64,000 bases of DNA from Cardiocondyla obscurior (lineage: Eukaryota > Arthropoda > Insecta > Hymenoptera > Formicidae), in contig NW_027228795.1 of the NCBI RefSeq assembly GCF_019399895.1, forward strand, positions 186,001-250,000, written 5' to 3'. Within the stretch, counting starts at the first letter, position 1. Each line of letters starts with the position of its first letter. The notes under the pieces are model-generated. The model was not told the origin of the DNA. It did not search any database and saw only the letters and a program-made list of their open reading frames with translations. A program made the position numbers and the translations under genes. Shown piece by piece: positions 32,792-43,816 of this stretch.

Positions 32792-34298
32792 TAAATTTTT
32801 TTTATTTCACACATGTGTATATGTGATTCGATACAAAAAATGTATAAAAATGAGAAAAATATATAACGTACGCATTGTACAATGTTTTACTTCATTTGTA
32901 TAATTACATCTATAATACATACTGCTTACTGCTTTACTGCGTACATGTATACTGCGTACATGTATACTGCGTACATGTGTACTGCGTACATGTGTACTGC
33001 GTACATGTGTACTGCGTACATGTGTACTGCGTACATGTGTACTGCGTACATGTGTACTGCGTACATGTGTACTACGTAAGGGCATGCTAGCGACTACTAA
33101 CTTAAACCTGTACATCATCGCATAAAAATATAAAACATGACCGTTTCGTCGGTCGTTTCGAGATTTCCGCAAAGAATACCTCAATCAACGCATCAAACAC
33201 TCCACAAAATAAATTCAAATTAAGTTTAAAACGACATAAGCAACCAAGAACATCACATACACCGCATACACCGTAAAATAAAATATGCGAATGTTAATCC
33301 ATACATTATATCGCAATTAACCGGTAAAACCAAAAAAAAGAAAAGAAATACCAACTATTGTACCGTCAGTAAAAATAAAGAAGTAAAGGGGTAAAGGAGT
33401 AAAGGGGGTAAAGGAGTAAAGGAGTAAAGGAGTAAAGGAGTAAAGGAGTAAAGGGGTAAAGGGGGTAAAGGGTAAACAACAAAACCAGTAACAACAAAAC
33501 CAGTAACAACAAAACCAGTAACAACAAAACCAGTTACAACAAAACCAGTAACAACAAAAAAGAAAAAGAAAAAGAAAAGAAATACCAACTCTTGTACCGT
33601 CAGTAATAAAATAAAGGGGTAAAAATACGAGCATAGTTGGAGAATATGACAACGCTAGGAATAAATTTTAAAAAAGATGCAATCTACGCATCAAACGGTA
33701 CAAAGTGAAAATCAAATTAAATTTTGAAAAAAAACCATTAGCAAACAACAACACTTCATACACCGCAAAATAATAATTATTTTGTGCAATCCAGCCCATT
33801 TGCTAGCTGCAAAAATACCAAAAAAGAAAAAAGAAAAGAAATACCAACTATTGTACCGTCAGTAAAAATAAAGGGGTAAAGGGGTAAAGGGGTAAAGGGG
33901 TAAAGGGGTAAAGGGGTAAAGATACGAGTATAGTTGGAGAATGACAGTGCTAGGAATAATACATATAATGTATGTTATTCCACGCATGCTTCATATAACG
34001 AGCTCGAGACTTTTATAAAATATTTTTAAACCAGATAAAATTGAAAAAGAGGCAATCATGAACGCATCAAATACTAGAAAGTGAAAATCAGACTAAATTT
34101 GATAAAAAACCAAAGCAACCAAGAACATCTCATACTCCGCAAAATCAAAAATGCAATCATGAACGCCTCAATCATCCCATCACTCTCCACAAAATGCTAA
34201 ATATGCGAATGTTAACAATCACTCGAGAAACGTTGCGTCAATCGGAAGTATAATACATACTGCATACATGTATACCGCGTACATGTGTACTGCGTTTT
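32792..34298. repeat. Non-coding, minisatellite-rich spacer between INT and PolB
   Basis: It contains several arrays: a 15 bp unit ACTGCGTACATGT(A/G)T, ~9 copies at 32936-33076, with stray copies at 34252-34290; (G)GTAAAGGA-type repeats at 33380-33475; a 15 bp unit AACAAAACCAGTAAC, five copies at 33476-33555; and GTAAAGGG repeats at 33870-33920. A longer unit with ACCAACTATTGTACCGTCAG recurs at ~33350, 33585 and 33842. No coding sequence is recognised. It separates convergent INT and PolB. Confidence 0.88.
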
Positions 34299-37200
34299 TT
34301 ATCGAGGTATGCGATAATGACCCCACGGCAAGGTCTCGGTCGAGTTCGGCACGAGATATCGCTTGTCGTCGTACGGACTCAAAGCGATCTTTGTCTCGGA
34401 CACGGTGTACACCTCATGCAATTTCGACCTGATGCACGATTGGTCGCGAGTCATAGCGATCTCGTCCTCGAGACACCTCACGTAATCGTCGAACGTTATA
34501 GTTCGCGCCACGACTCCGCTCTTTACACCCTTTGCTTTTTTGGTGTCTTTTCTACCGTCTACCCTGATCGCATACATCTTAGCTCTGAGTCCGACGAACT
34601 CTGTGACGATCGCACCGTTACACTCATCCTTCATTAAGCCGGGTATTTTTTTGTTCGCGAGAGGTATACCATACGCGTTATCGGGCGGATAGTCGCTCGT
34701 GTCGAACCTCGCGATATCGCGTTTCATCATCTCGTATACGTCGTCGCACTCGACGCTGTACACAAGACTGTCCGTGTCGGTATACATGACGCTACATTTG
34801 TCTCCGAAAGTCGGTATCATATACTCGTGATGAAACTCGTACAAGCATACTTTAGATATGTCGAGTATAGACATACCGACGTATATCGGCTTGGCGAATT
34901 TCACCTCGAGTTTACGTAATTCCACAGCTACTAAATTTTCCGCAAATACGCTTCTGCTGTGAAAATTCGGTTTGGCGATCATCGCCTCCACACCGCACCG
35001 TCCGTCCCACTGCGAGAGCAAGCGAACGTCGACGCGATTTCGTACGTTCTCCATCGTTTTACCGAACACCGCGTTGTTCATCAGTTTAAACAAATTTTTT
35101 TCAAAATCGTTGGTCGCACGAGTTCGATGTCGCGTGTTGAGCTCGATGTAATCGCGCAACCATGCCGATTGAGTGAATCGCAGCACGCGGTAAACCTTGG
35201 TGACGCGAAGACCGTGACGCGTGCACAGCTGCAGATTGCGATAGTGGATGACGTATCGCTTCTTATCACACAGCGTAGCCAAAAGTTTTACATCGTGTTT
35301 CGCCCCCGGTGGTTTCTCTCGCGTGGGACAGAACGGCAGATCGGAGTGCGCGTCGTGCACGCTCGCGGGATACTCGAGATCCACCTCGAGAATATAACCC
35401 GTGGGCGAGTCCGCGGCGATCGCGTCTACGTCGAGGTTCGCGAGGTCGTTGTCGTCGACCCATTCGAAGTCCGCGTACGGTAACGGCTGACACATGGCCC
35501 ATCCGTACAAGTTATTTACATCGTAATACACAATGTACGACGAAGGTTTCGACGAGTCGTAACCCGACCGCATGTATCTGTTATTGGCTCGCGCGTATCT
35601 GTTGGAGCATTGACTTAGACCGCCGCGTATACCGCGTTCGACGAACATCACCATGTCGATGTCGGTCAACAATTCGAAATTTATGCGCGTATGCTTGAGC
35701 ATCGCATCCCACGTGAAACCGGGTAAGGTGTAGTAATGCGCGGGATCGAGTCCGTAACTCTCGACGCATCTGTCGCGAAAATTTTCAAATACGTCAGCCA
35801 ATAACAGTACATCGGTCTTGAGGTACAGATCGCTGTACTCGCCCAGAGTTCGAACGGAGAACCGCTGCCATACGGTCTCAGCGTGCGCGTAATCTGACTC
35901 GGTCACCGTGTCACCGGTCAGCGAACTGAAGAATGAGTCGCGCGACGGTAAGCTTGACTCATTCAATTTTTCGACGCTGTTGACGTACTCGTACGGAAAT
36001 ACACCTTTTCGCGTCAGAAGATTGAAATTTTCTTCTGAAAGTGTCGCAAATTCAGCGCGCAAGATTCGCAATTTGTCTTTGGCGAGTAGAGACGATAATT
36101 TGTCGAGGCTAGCGTTCAAAAATTTGTACGAGTCTATAAAGCGCAACTTTATCGCAGTTCGCGAGTCCTGTCCCTCAGCCGTATCGTCAACGTGTTTCGT
36201 AAAGGAGATATATTTCTCCTTCGTTATCGGTAATAGATTAATTTTACCCTCGTACGCTGTGGCGATCTCCTTTATAACAAAGTGTGCATCGTAACCCGAC
36301 AGATTGTGAAATACGACGGGGATGTAACGCGTGTCGCGGTATTGCAGGTTACATTTTGAGTGCGCGGGACCTCTATACCGACCGGTCAAATGACAATGAT
36401 CGCGCACACGCTTCTCGTCCGCCGCAAACGGATTTTCGCATACGTGGCACAGCTTCGCGTTCTCGTGCACCTCGAGCTGCGCATTCGACAACGTCTTCAT
36501 CGGGACAACGTTTGAGATTACGGTTTTTACGCGATGAGCTAATCTCACTAGCCGCTCGACGAACCACTGGACGCAATCAGGTTCGCGACGATATTCGTAT
36601 CTCGAGAGCGACTCGTCGTACGAGCATCGGACGTAGTATCCCACGCTGAATACTTCGTGATGTTGATAATTAAACGTCGTTTGTTCGGGCGATGATGGTG
36701 GATCGATATTTCGCAGCACGCACTCCAGATCGGCGTAAACGATGAACGGCACGCGCTCCTTGTTGTCGTGATTAGAAAAGCTGAGCCATTTGTCGTCCTC
36801 GCTGGGTAGTCGTATAGCGCAGTCGTTTAATATTCCGCAATCCATGACGTGAGCCTCGAGCTTCTCGCTCGAACTAAAGTAATGAAGACACCTAAAAATA
36901 AAATATTTTTTACAAAATAATAATTTTAAAATAATATTTTAAAAATCAATTATATATTTAAAACCATACGTACCGATCACAAATGTGTTTCCGATGCTCG
37001 CGTCCGCTTAGTTGCGAACTGACGAGGCGTGATAGATTACTGATACACGCAAAGTGTCCCACTTTCTGGTTATCGTTGTCATCGTTGTTATCGGGTTGCA
37101 CGTACAATAAATTTACGTGTCTCTTTTTCTTCTCATTGCTGAGGCGTATAGGTAGAACGTTTATTTCTTTTCCACGTGTCTTTGTGACGTACACGTTGAT

Positions 37201-38130
37201 CGAGATATCATTCAATCGTTCGAGTTTCGCAACGTCTTTAAGAGTCGCGGGAAACTCCACACCCTCGACGTTCAGCACCGTTGCGTAATGCGGGTACGAC
37301 GATTCCCGATCCACGTGCTGCTTTACGGGATACAGAGCTGCCACCACCGACCACGCGAGACACTTGTCATCCATCGATTTTACGCATATCACTGCTTTTT
37401 TAGCGACTATTTTCCGCGACAATGTAACGTGACATCCCGAACGCATCGGATTGTACTTGTTTACGTTGATCAACAAGTTCAAAATTCGCGACAACGCCCA
37501 TCCGCTGTCGCGCTCCTGAAACTCCTCGAGAGAAGCCAGCGTGGGTTCGATAACATGTAATCGGTACCACTCGCGTACATCAGTATCTTGAAAGATCTCA
37601 CAGTTTTTCGTGGTTATACTTTTGTTGGCGCGTTTGTCCCCGGCCGTGAATTCACCGTTGAACGCGGTGTTCACTTTCACGCAATTAGTTTTACGCACGA
37701 TGTTCTGTACGCGCTCGCACACCGCGTTACCGGCGTCCTCCAGGAATCGCAGCGGCTCGATGTAGTTTGTGTTTATTACCACACCCGTTGCGATACGACT
37801 TTTGAACGCGGTCTCGATCTCGCGCCACTCGAGTTCACCAGCTGCGTTGTCACCATCACCGTCGGCAGCACTGGTGCTCGCATACTCGCCACCCTGGTGC
37901 ACGTAACGTCCGTACAAATGTTTCCTGACACCCAAAAGTCGCGCGATACTCGCCACCGTGGATTGCGCGCATCCGACGGATACGCGCGTTCGCTTGGCGC
38001 GACTGCGTTCCTCGAGTCGATTCACTAGGTCGTCACATCTCTCAAGCCACACGAAAAATTCTCCCAAGGTGGTCACGGCGTCAGCCTGCACCAGGAGTTC
38101 ACGCTCTTCCTCGAGAAAACTTTGATCCAT
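34299..38130 (-). CDS. PolB: Polinton DNA polymerase B (protein-primed type), two exons
   Basis: Exon 1 is 38130-36974 and exon 2 is 36891-34299. The 82 bp intron (GTACGT...TTTTTAG) is removed in phase to give 1249 residues. The splice rebuilds a zinc-finger-like CDRCLHYFSSSEKLEAH. Exonuclease motifs are YADLEC (D440, E442), FHNLSGYDAHF and YLKTDVLLLADV. Polymerase motifs are YYDVNNLYGWA, KLMNNAVFGK and YTDTDS (first Asp ~1091). ATG 38130 is preferred; the frame extends to 38160 only with a GTG. Exon 1 is the conserved N-terminal region of Polinton polymerases (MRSGCHVTL, CLAWSVVAALYP, VNLLYVQ). The gene is intact and replicates the element from its TIR ends. Introns are uncommon in the virus-like core genes, so this one is notable. 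Confidence 0.94.
36892..36973 (-). other. PolB intron
   Basis: 82 bp, AT-rich, donor CG/GTACGT, acceptor TTTTTAG/GTGT. Removal joins CG + G to an Arg codon and continues the Cys/His motif. Without splicing the frame stops after YVWF. Confidence 0.85.
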
Positions 38131-38169
38131 TTTTAATGATTCTCGCACCGATGCTTGCACGTTAATGTT

Positions 38170-38460
38170 TTTTAAAAAACGACATTAGCAATAAATACAA
38201 CAAAACAACGACATTAGCAATAAATACAACAAAACAACGACATTGGCAATAAATACAACAAAACAACGACATTGGCAATAAATACAACAAAACAACGACA
38301 TTGGCAATAAATACAACAAAACAACGACATTAGCAATAAATACAACAAAACAACGACATTAGCAATAAATACAACAAAACAACGACATTGGCAATAAATA
38401 CAACATTAGCGATAAAACAAAACAACAACATTAGCGATAAAAACGACATTAGCAACGTGA
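38170..38460. repeat. 29 bp tandem repeat upstream of PolB
   Basis: Eight to nine copies of AACGACATT(A/G)GCAATAAATA plus CAACAAAAC begin 40 bp upstream of the polymerase ATG, with degenerate copies to 38460. The sequence is placed where the PolB promoter should be. AACGACATTAGC-like words also occur at 43500. Confidence 0.93.
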
Positions 38461-38483
38461 GTATGGAAATCGAAGTACATTGT

Positions 38484-38909
38484 TCACGCATTCGTGCATA
38501 CCGGGCACATATCGCACGAAATTACAACGAATGTTGCGGTTCTACAGTTCAAACACCACGTACCGCTCAGACTATCGTACGATCCTACGACGTGTTTACG
38601 AATCTTGAAGACGGAATCGTTGAAATCGTTTCGCATCAACACCAAACAAGAAGCGCACACGTTGTATCCTCGCCCGTCACAATAATAAAAATATATGGCA
38701 CAAAATTTCGTACGCAGATTAATCGCGTTTAAATTCCGTAAATTGATCGTTTTGCGCGTAGTACTTTCAACCGTTTCATCGTTGTCATCGTCGGTTTCGC
38801 AAGCACTATCCTCCGACAGGGGATGAACCTCTTCGATTTCCTCACCGATTTCTATTTCTATTTCTTCACCGATTTCTTCACCGATTTCTATTCTCACGTC
38901 AACGTTCAT
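38484..38909 (-). CDS. Acidic N-terminus, Cys-rich C-terminus protein (unknown)
   Basis: 141 residues from ATG 38909; the frame goes to 38930 only with a GTG. The first 40 residues repeat EIGEEIE. The second half has paired cysteines: YCDGRGYNVCASC, then WCLNCRTATFVVISCDMCPVC. The spacing suggests a treble-clef or RING-like zinc fold, but it is not a clean RING. It is divergently placed from nothing obvious and lies behind the 29 bp repeats. It may be another ubiquitin-type or DNA-binding accessory. Function not assigned. Confidence 0.55.
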   Translation of the reverse strand: MNVDVRIEIGEEIGEEIEIEIGEEIEEVHPLSEDSACETDDDNDETVESTTRKTINLRNLNAINLRTKFCAIYFYYCDGRGYNVCASCLVLMRNDFNDSVFKIRKHVVGSYDSLSGTWCLNCRTATFVVISCDMCPVCTNA

Positions 38910-39079
38910 TATCGTCGATCGCTCGTTCACTAATGAGATTCGCGCGTGGTTACAAGAGAGGCCTAAGGAATGCTTTATATTCTACCCCTACTCCTGATTA
39001 ATCATGTGACACATTTTTTACCCTCTCTCAAATTATAATGAGTCATTTCATAAGTTTCACTTTGCAGTATTTTAAAATT

Positions 39080-39480
39080 GCTATCTTATCTCTGCCCGAC
39101 AAAAGAAATGTACACCCGCTAAATAGCAACTACCCCGTTTGCAGAGTCTTTGAGTTTAGCCGCATAGTTTTTGTTATCTGAGCAGTCTATTTTTCAAAGA
39201 TGTGGGGAACGAAAATCGTTACCTTATCTCTTTCCGAGAAAAGAAATGCACACCTGCTAAATAACAACTACCTCCGTTTGCAGCCTTTGAATTTAGCCGC
39301 ATAGTCTTTTGTTCTCTTAGCAGTCTATTTTTCAATGATGTGGGGGAATTAAAATCTTTACCTTATCTCTTTCCGAGAAAAGAAATGCATACCTGCTAAA
39401 TAGCAACTACCTCCGTTTGCAGTCTTTGAATTTAGCCGCATAGTCTTTTGTTCTCTTAGCAGTCTATTTTTCATTGATGC
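39080..39480. repeat. Three ~138 bp direct repeats before the Tudor gene
   Basis: AAAAGAAATG(T/C)ACACC(C/T)GCTAAATA(G/A)CAACTAC recurs at ~39100, 39238 and 39377, each followed by the same CCGCATAGT...TTAGCAGTCTATTTTTCA block. A 12 bp GGCAACGTGA(G/A)T repeat of about five copies follows at 39488-39540. The position suggests upstream regulatory DNA of the Tudor gene. Confidence 0.85.
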
Positions 39481-39565
39481 GGGGTAACGTGAGTGGCAAC
39501 GTGAGTGGCAACGTGAATGGCAACGTGAATGGCAACGCGAGTGAGAACGATAATTTTTTTATCAG

Positions 39566-39616
39566 TATAAAACAATTTGGATCGAGATGAGTTCTTCAAC
39601 CGTCGAGCGATCAGTT
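39566..39616 (+). promoter_or_regulatory. Candidate core promoter of the Tudor gene
   Basis: TATAAAA starts at 39566, and an arthropod initiator-like TCAGTT is at 39611-39616. The distance is a little longer than ideal. Starting at the initiator gives a leader exon with no ATG, so the first ATG is that of the Tudor frame after splicing. Confidence 0.35.
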
Positions 39617-39771
39617 CCTTGCAACCAGGCATCGGTAACTGATCGTCGCCAATTAACAAGTTACAAAAAATGTAAGTATCTTTTCTGATATTATTTTTAA
39701 TATCTTTTCTGATATTATTTTTAATATCTTTTTTAAAAAAAATTTCCGATTAATATAAAATATTTTTTCAG

Positions 39772-40401
39772 ATGATTTCCAACATCAATATAAGGCAACT
39801 TACCCGCTGGCCGCACGAAGTACGCGTGATACGCGTACAATCACCCACGCTATTTTGGGTAAAGTTAACAAACGGAGAGAAGGCTCATTTGGAGATGCTT
39901 GAACAATTGACTGCACATATGAGGATTGCAGCAGCCAACCTCATGCTGTTACCACATGAAGTTACAGTGGGAACCCTTGTTGCTATCCGAGAAGGTTTAA
40001 AGTGGCAAAGAGGAATCATCGATGATGTTAGTGCTACGTCGATTACGGTACATCTTCGCGACTGGGCTCGCAAAACCTGTAGACTACCTTATGAGTGTTT
40101 CCGACTGGACGAACGATTCTGTGAATTAAAGTGGCAAGCGATACCGTGTGTTCTAGACGGAATCTTGCCTCGGCGAGCCCAGATATGGACGGAGCAAGAG
40201 ATCACACTCGCTAAAATTATCATGGAAAAAGCGCGGGGGTGGATTACCGTCAATGATATTCTCTCTGGCGATGCGGCTCTTGTTTCGTTAATTAGAGTCG
40301 GGCAAACAGAAAATGTGGACCCGGTAGATATGTCAACTTTATTCATACACCTGGGTATTGCAAGAAATTTCATCATGTGGATCGATACGCCGGCTGAATG
40401 A
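39772..40401 (+). CDS. Tudor-domain (extended Tudor) protein carried by the Polinton
   Basis: 209 residues. A leader exon (to 39671, donor T/GTAAGT) is joined to the exon starting exactly at ATG 39772 (acceptor TTTTTTCAG). Residues 17-35 (VRVIRVQSPTLFWVKL) match the opening strand of animal extended Tudor domains. Residues 66-128 hold the Tudor barrel (VGTLVAIREGLKWQRG, VHLRDWARK), followed by the usual LDERFCELKWQAIPCVLDGILP-type transition at 112-133 and an SN-like tail. In animals such domains bind symmetrically dimethylated arginines of PIWI proteins. Aromatic cage candidates are W78 and W98; the common DYG motif is DWA. This is not a known Polinton core gene, and a host origin with a possible action on the piRNA pathway is inference. 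Frame intact. Confidence 0.78.
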   Translation: MISNINIRQLTRWPHEVRVIRVQSPTLFWVKLTNGEKAHLEMLEQLTAHMRIAAANLMLLPHEVTVGTLVAIREGLKWQRGIIDDVSATSITVHLRDWARKTCRLPYECFRLDERFCELKWQAIPCVLDGILPRRAQIWTEQEITLAKIIMEKARGWITVNDILSGDAALVSLIRVGQTENVDPVDMSTLFIHLGIARNFIMWIDTPAE

Positions 40402-40739
40402 ATTACACCGAAAGGGCCTTAAGTCCGTTCGTATATCCGCTTCTTTAAGCATCATTCATTGTGCATTTACGAACACACATATGGAAGCGGATAGAAACGC
40501 AGCACGTGATTTTCAGTCGGTCGCTCGTCAGTCGGTCGCTCGCCAGTCGAGGAGTACACATCTTAAAATTGCCAGTATTGTTTTTTATTGCTTCTGTTGT
40601 TTTTATTATTGCTTGTGTTGTTTTTTATTATTGCTGTTGCCGTTTTTGCTGTTGTCGTTTTTTGCTTGTATTGTTTTTTTGGCAAGACCTGTTTTAAATT
40701 AAAACAAAAAAATTTTTTTTGCAACATCCTACTTAAAAA
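40402..40739. other. Spacer between Tudor and CCCH-RING genes
   Basis: It holds GTCAGTCGGTCGCTC tandem words at 40514-40550, with TCAGT initiator-like sites, then a TTG/CTT-rich tract. This is probably the leader/promoter of the next gene. No coding sequence is recognised. Confidence 0.45.
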
Positions 40740-41074
40740 ATGAGTTGCAGAGATTATTTGCTGAAGATCTGCGCCAGGAGTGACTGCAAGATGTTCCACG
40801 AGGTCCGGCGGTGTACAAAGTCGGTGTGCCTGTCAGGAACGACGTGCAAATTCGTCCACCTCAACCAGGATGAGGTGGATGAAATTAATCATCATGTGCG
40901 GCCGATGACGGAAACGGCGTTTTGCGAACTAAAACGCCTAGCGTACCTGTTACGCGAAACGTACCCGCCGGATCAGAGGCCTCACACGTGCACAAAGACT
41001 TTACTCGGAGAGTGCATGTGGGAGTGCCTCTCTTGCGAGAATGGAACATTTCCCAGTAAGTTTTTTTTATTTAA

Positions 41075-41105
<31 letters not shown>

Positions 41106-41423
41106 TTTAATTTTTTAATTTTTTAATTTATATTTTTTAAAATTTACAGAGGATAACACGCCGAGATGCAACTTCTGTGAGGTGCAGCATTTCAAAGGGA
41201 TCCAGGCCCTAATTTGCGGTCACTCCTATTGCACACCGTGCATGAAAGTGATACCATTTGCCATGCAGGGCCAAGTGCCCAAACATCTCTGCACGGTGTG
41301 CAAACAGTGGAAGGTGCAGATCAATCTATGTAAGTATATTTGAAATAAATTTTAATTATTTAAATACATTTTATTTTATACCCTGTTAATAATTTCTTTT
41401 TTTTTGTTTCAGACACTGACTAA
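40740..41423 (+). CDS. CCCH zinc-finger plus RING protein, makorin-like (copy A)
   Basis: The exons are 40740-41055, 41150-41329 and 41413-41423. All junctions are GTAAGT/CAG type and in phase, giving 168 residues. The N-terminus has CCCH-type fingers (CRDYLLKICARSDCKMFH, then CTKSVCLSGTTCKFVH). A third Cys cluster follows (CTKTLLGECMWECLSC). Exon 2 holds a RING: CNFC, then CGHSYCTPC, then CTVCKQW. This order is that of makorin E3 ubiquitin ligases, but the protein is much shorter than animal makorins. It would be expected to bind RNA through the CCCH fingers and transfer ubiquitin through the RING; substrates are unknown. A poly-T run lies in intron 1. Convergent with copy B. Confidence 0.8.
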
Positions 41424-42095
41424 GGACTCCAAAATTAATTTATAAGTTTAGGTTAAGTTAAGTTTAAGTTTTATTTGTATTATTTTCATTCTTCTTTTTT
41501 ATATATTCATTTTTATATTTTATATTATATTCATTTTTTATATATTTTTTCATTTTTCATTTTTATTTTTCTTAATACACCTTTAGTTTATAAGTTTAGG
41601 TTAAGTTTTATTTAATATTTTATTTTTATTATTTTGTATTCCTTGTATTCTTTGTATTCTTTTCTATATATATTCATTTTTATATTTTATATTATATTCA
41701 TTTTTATATTTTATATTATATTCATTTTTGTATATTTTTAAGTAATTGAACAAGTTTATTAGTTGTAAGTTTTTTAATAATTAAAAATACATAAGAAATA
41801 AAATATGTTTTAATATAATATTTTCTATCTTATTTACTACCAAAAAATTATCATACAAACATAAAAAAAATCAATTAAATTAAAAAGTACATTAAAAATA
41901 ATACAAGTATAAAAAAACATAATCATAAAAAAAAAACATAAAATTACATTAAAAATTACATTAAAAATTACATTAAAAATTACATTAAAAATACCTTTAA
42001 AATTACATACACTCAACGCAAAAACGACAGAAGCAAAACAACATAAGTAAAACAACATAAGCAAAAAAATACAATATACGCAAAAACAACATAAG
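41424..42095. other. AT-rich intergenic stretch
   Basis: It contains TTTATATTTTATATTATATTC-type repeats (41500-41730), an AATAAA at 41797 (plus) and ATTACATTAAAA direct repeats (five copies, 41935-41990). This is the shared 3' region of the two convergent CCCH-RING genes. The 102-residue minus frame here is low-complexity and not called. Confidence 0.7.
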
Positions 42096-42693
42096 CTAAT
42101 GCAACTGCTCATAGCTGGCGACGGATCGGCATACCGGGCACACAACCGTAAGCATAGTGTACGGACGCGGGGGGCCTTGGCACTTTAGGGCACACGTGTA
42201 GCAATACACGTGCCCGCAACTGGACGCCCCGAACGTGTCTAACACAATTTCGCCGCAGCACACTATGCACTCTAGTTTTTCATCGTACCCGATATGCCGA
42301 CGTTGACAGTCCGTCCTGTTGCACCTGCCGGCCTTGTAGTCCCCGCAGATGATGGAATTCTGCAGGGTGCGTCCAACTTCGTAGCGTAATTTCGCTGACG
42401 TCAATCCGGTGGCCTCGTAACGAGCCTGCTCCACACTCGTTACATGCAGGAATCTGCATTGCGCGTTTGTGCACTTCTTATTTTGGTAATTGAAGCAATA
42501 CCTGTAAGGGTGCACAAACGCGCAATAACTATTCGAGCAGGCTCCTCGCTGGAAGTCGCGGCAGAGTTGTTGTTTTTGAGCTAAAAACATAAAAATACAT
42601 ATTATATATTATTTTATAACAGATTAAATTATTTTTCTAAATTGTATTATAAATTCTATTATAATACATACCTGGTTCCCCAAAATATGCCAT
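42096..42693 (-). CDS. CCCH zinc-finger plus RING protein, makorin-like (copy B)
   Basis: Exon 1 is 42693-42672 (MAYFGEP, donor G/GTATGT) and exon 2 is 42580-42096 (acceptor TTTTTAG). They join in phase to give 168 residues. Three CCCH motifs are clear (CRDFQRGACSNSYCAFVH, CFNYQNKKCTNAQCRFLH, CGDYKAGRCNRTDCQRRH), followed by a RING (CIVCCGEIV, CGHVYCYTC, CPVC). This is a better makorin match than copy A, with which it shares length and domain plan but little sequence, so the duplication or capture is old. Expected role: RNA-binding E3 ubiquitin ligase. It is convergent with copy A and sits next to the right TIR. Frame intact. Confidence 0.83.
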
Positions 42694-42787
42694 TTTTACT
42701 AAAAGTTTTTTTCACTTTTCTTGACTGTCTTTTGAAAAAGAGCTCCTGCACGTACAGATGCGAGACTGAGAGTGAGGCATGGTCACA

Positions 42788-42821
<34 letters not shown>

Positions 42822-43654
42822 TCTCATCAATAAACAAAGAAAATAGACGCCGGGCCAACGAAAACGAAACATGATACAAAAGATTCCAGACGCCAAAGAT
42901 TTTTGTCGCATAGGCGTGTAGAAAGAATCGTTCATATCTAACGAAGGCATCTTGAAACGATTACTAGAAAAGCATGAACGACACTTGACCAAGAGAAAAA
43001 CGCAAAAAGATTTTTTACAACGTTTGAAGCCCATACAAACGCAAAAGATTTTTTGACCACACGGGTATATAGAAAAGAATCTAGCGATAGCATGTTACGC
43101 ATCTGCAAACGATAACTAAAGAATGCGAGTGAGAGCGTGAAAGGGTGTGAGCGAGAGCGCGAATGGCACTTGAACGAGAAAATACAATTTTATATTTTAA
43201 CGATATTATCTTATACAATCGATATAATGCGAGCAACGATGACGACGACGACGACGACGACGACGATGATGATGATGATTGCAATGAAGACGCCGGTGAC
43301 GTTGGCTTTACGCAAAATTGTCCTTCTGTAATATTAAAATTTTACGGCTACTATTCGTACGAATAAAAATATTTTTATTTTATTTATCTTTATACTTACC
43401 CATTTACGGATTACATGAATCGCACAGCTCTTCGATGATTGTCTTGGGCAAGGAATCAATACCACATGAGCGATTGATAAACACGACATGAGCGATTGAT
43501 AAACACGACATTAGCGAACCTATTAAAATTTTTTCTTATCGTAAGAATAATAAGAAGAGGAAAATACACTCGAGCCGACAGTTGTGCATCCTCATAGTGT
43601 CAACTTTTGTTTAAATATTATATTTCAAAGCGGCATACTACGCATGAAAACTAC
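42694..43654. other. Right-end spacer with trinucleotide runs
   Basis: It holds a (CGT/TCG)n run at 42788-42821 and a (GAC)n/(GAT)n run at 43239-43278. The latter gives a 67-residue plus-strand frame (43163-43366, poly-Asp) that ends just before an AATAAA at 43365. That frame could be a small acidic protein but is more likely low-complexity. A 21 bp repeat with GAGCGATTGATAAACACGAC occurs twice at 43467-43510. Confidence 0.5.
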
Positions 43655-43809
43655 GAGTCGTAGTCGATGGTGACAAACGCGTGAACGAGAACGAGAGGGA
43701 ACGATAGGCGGCGCGAACAAGTGCGAGCGAAAGGCAACGATGGGCGCGCGATCCTTTGCGATCCGCCGCCCGCCGCTCGCCGCCGACGCCTTGACTAAGA
43801 CTCGCGTGA
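43655..43809 (-). repeat. Extra partial copy of the inner TIR next to the right TIR
   Basis: 155 bp resembling 44088-44253 in the same orientation (from GAGTCGTAGTCGATGGTGAC to GACTAAGACTCGCGTGA), with small deletions. The left end has no such second copy. Confidence 0.85.
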
Positions 43810-43816
43810 AAAATGG

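Noticed and set aside
32936..33076. CRISPR-like regular repeat array
   Set aside because: Head-to-tail 15 bp units without spacers; a eukaryotic minisatellite.
33317..33652. 111-residue minus ORF (CCYWFC repeats)
   Set aside because: Translation of the 15 bp AACAAAACCAGTAAC minisatellite.
38170..38460. CRISPR-like array upstream of PolB
   Set aside because: 29 bp units are contiguous and have no unique spacers.
43163..43366. Poly-Asp 67-residue protein as a gene
   Set aside because: Depends on a GAC/GAT microsatellite; an AATAAA follows, but nothing else supports coding.
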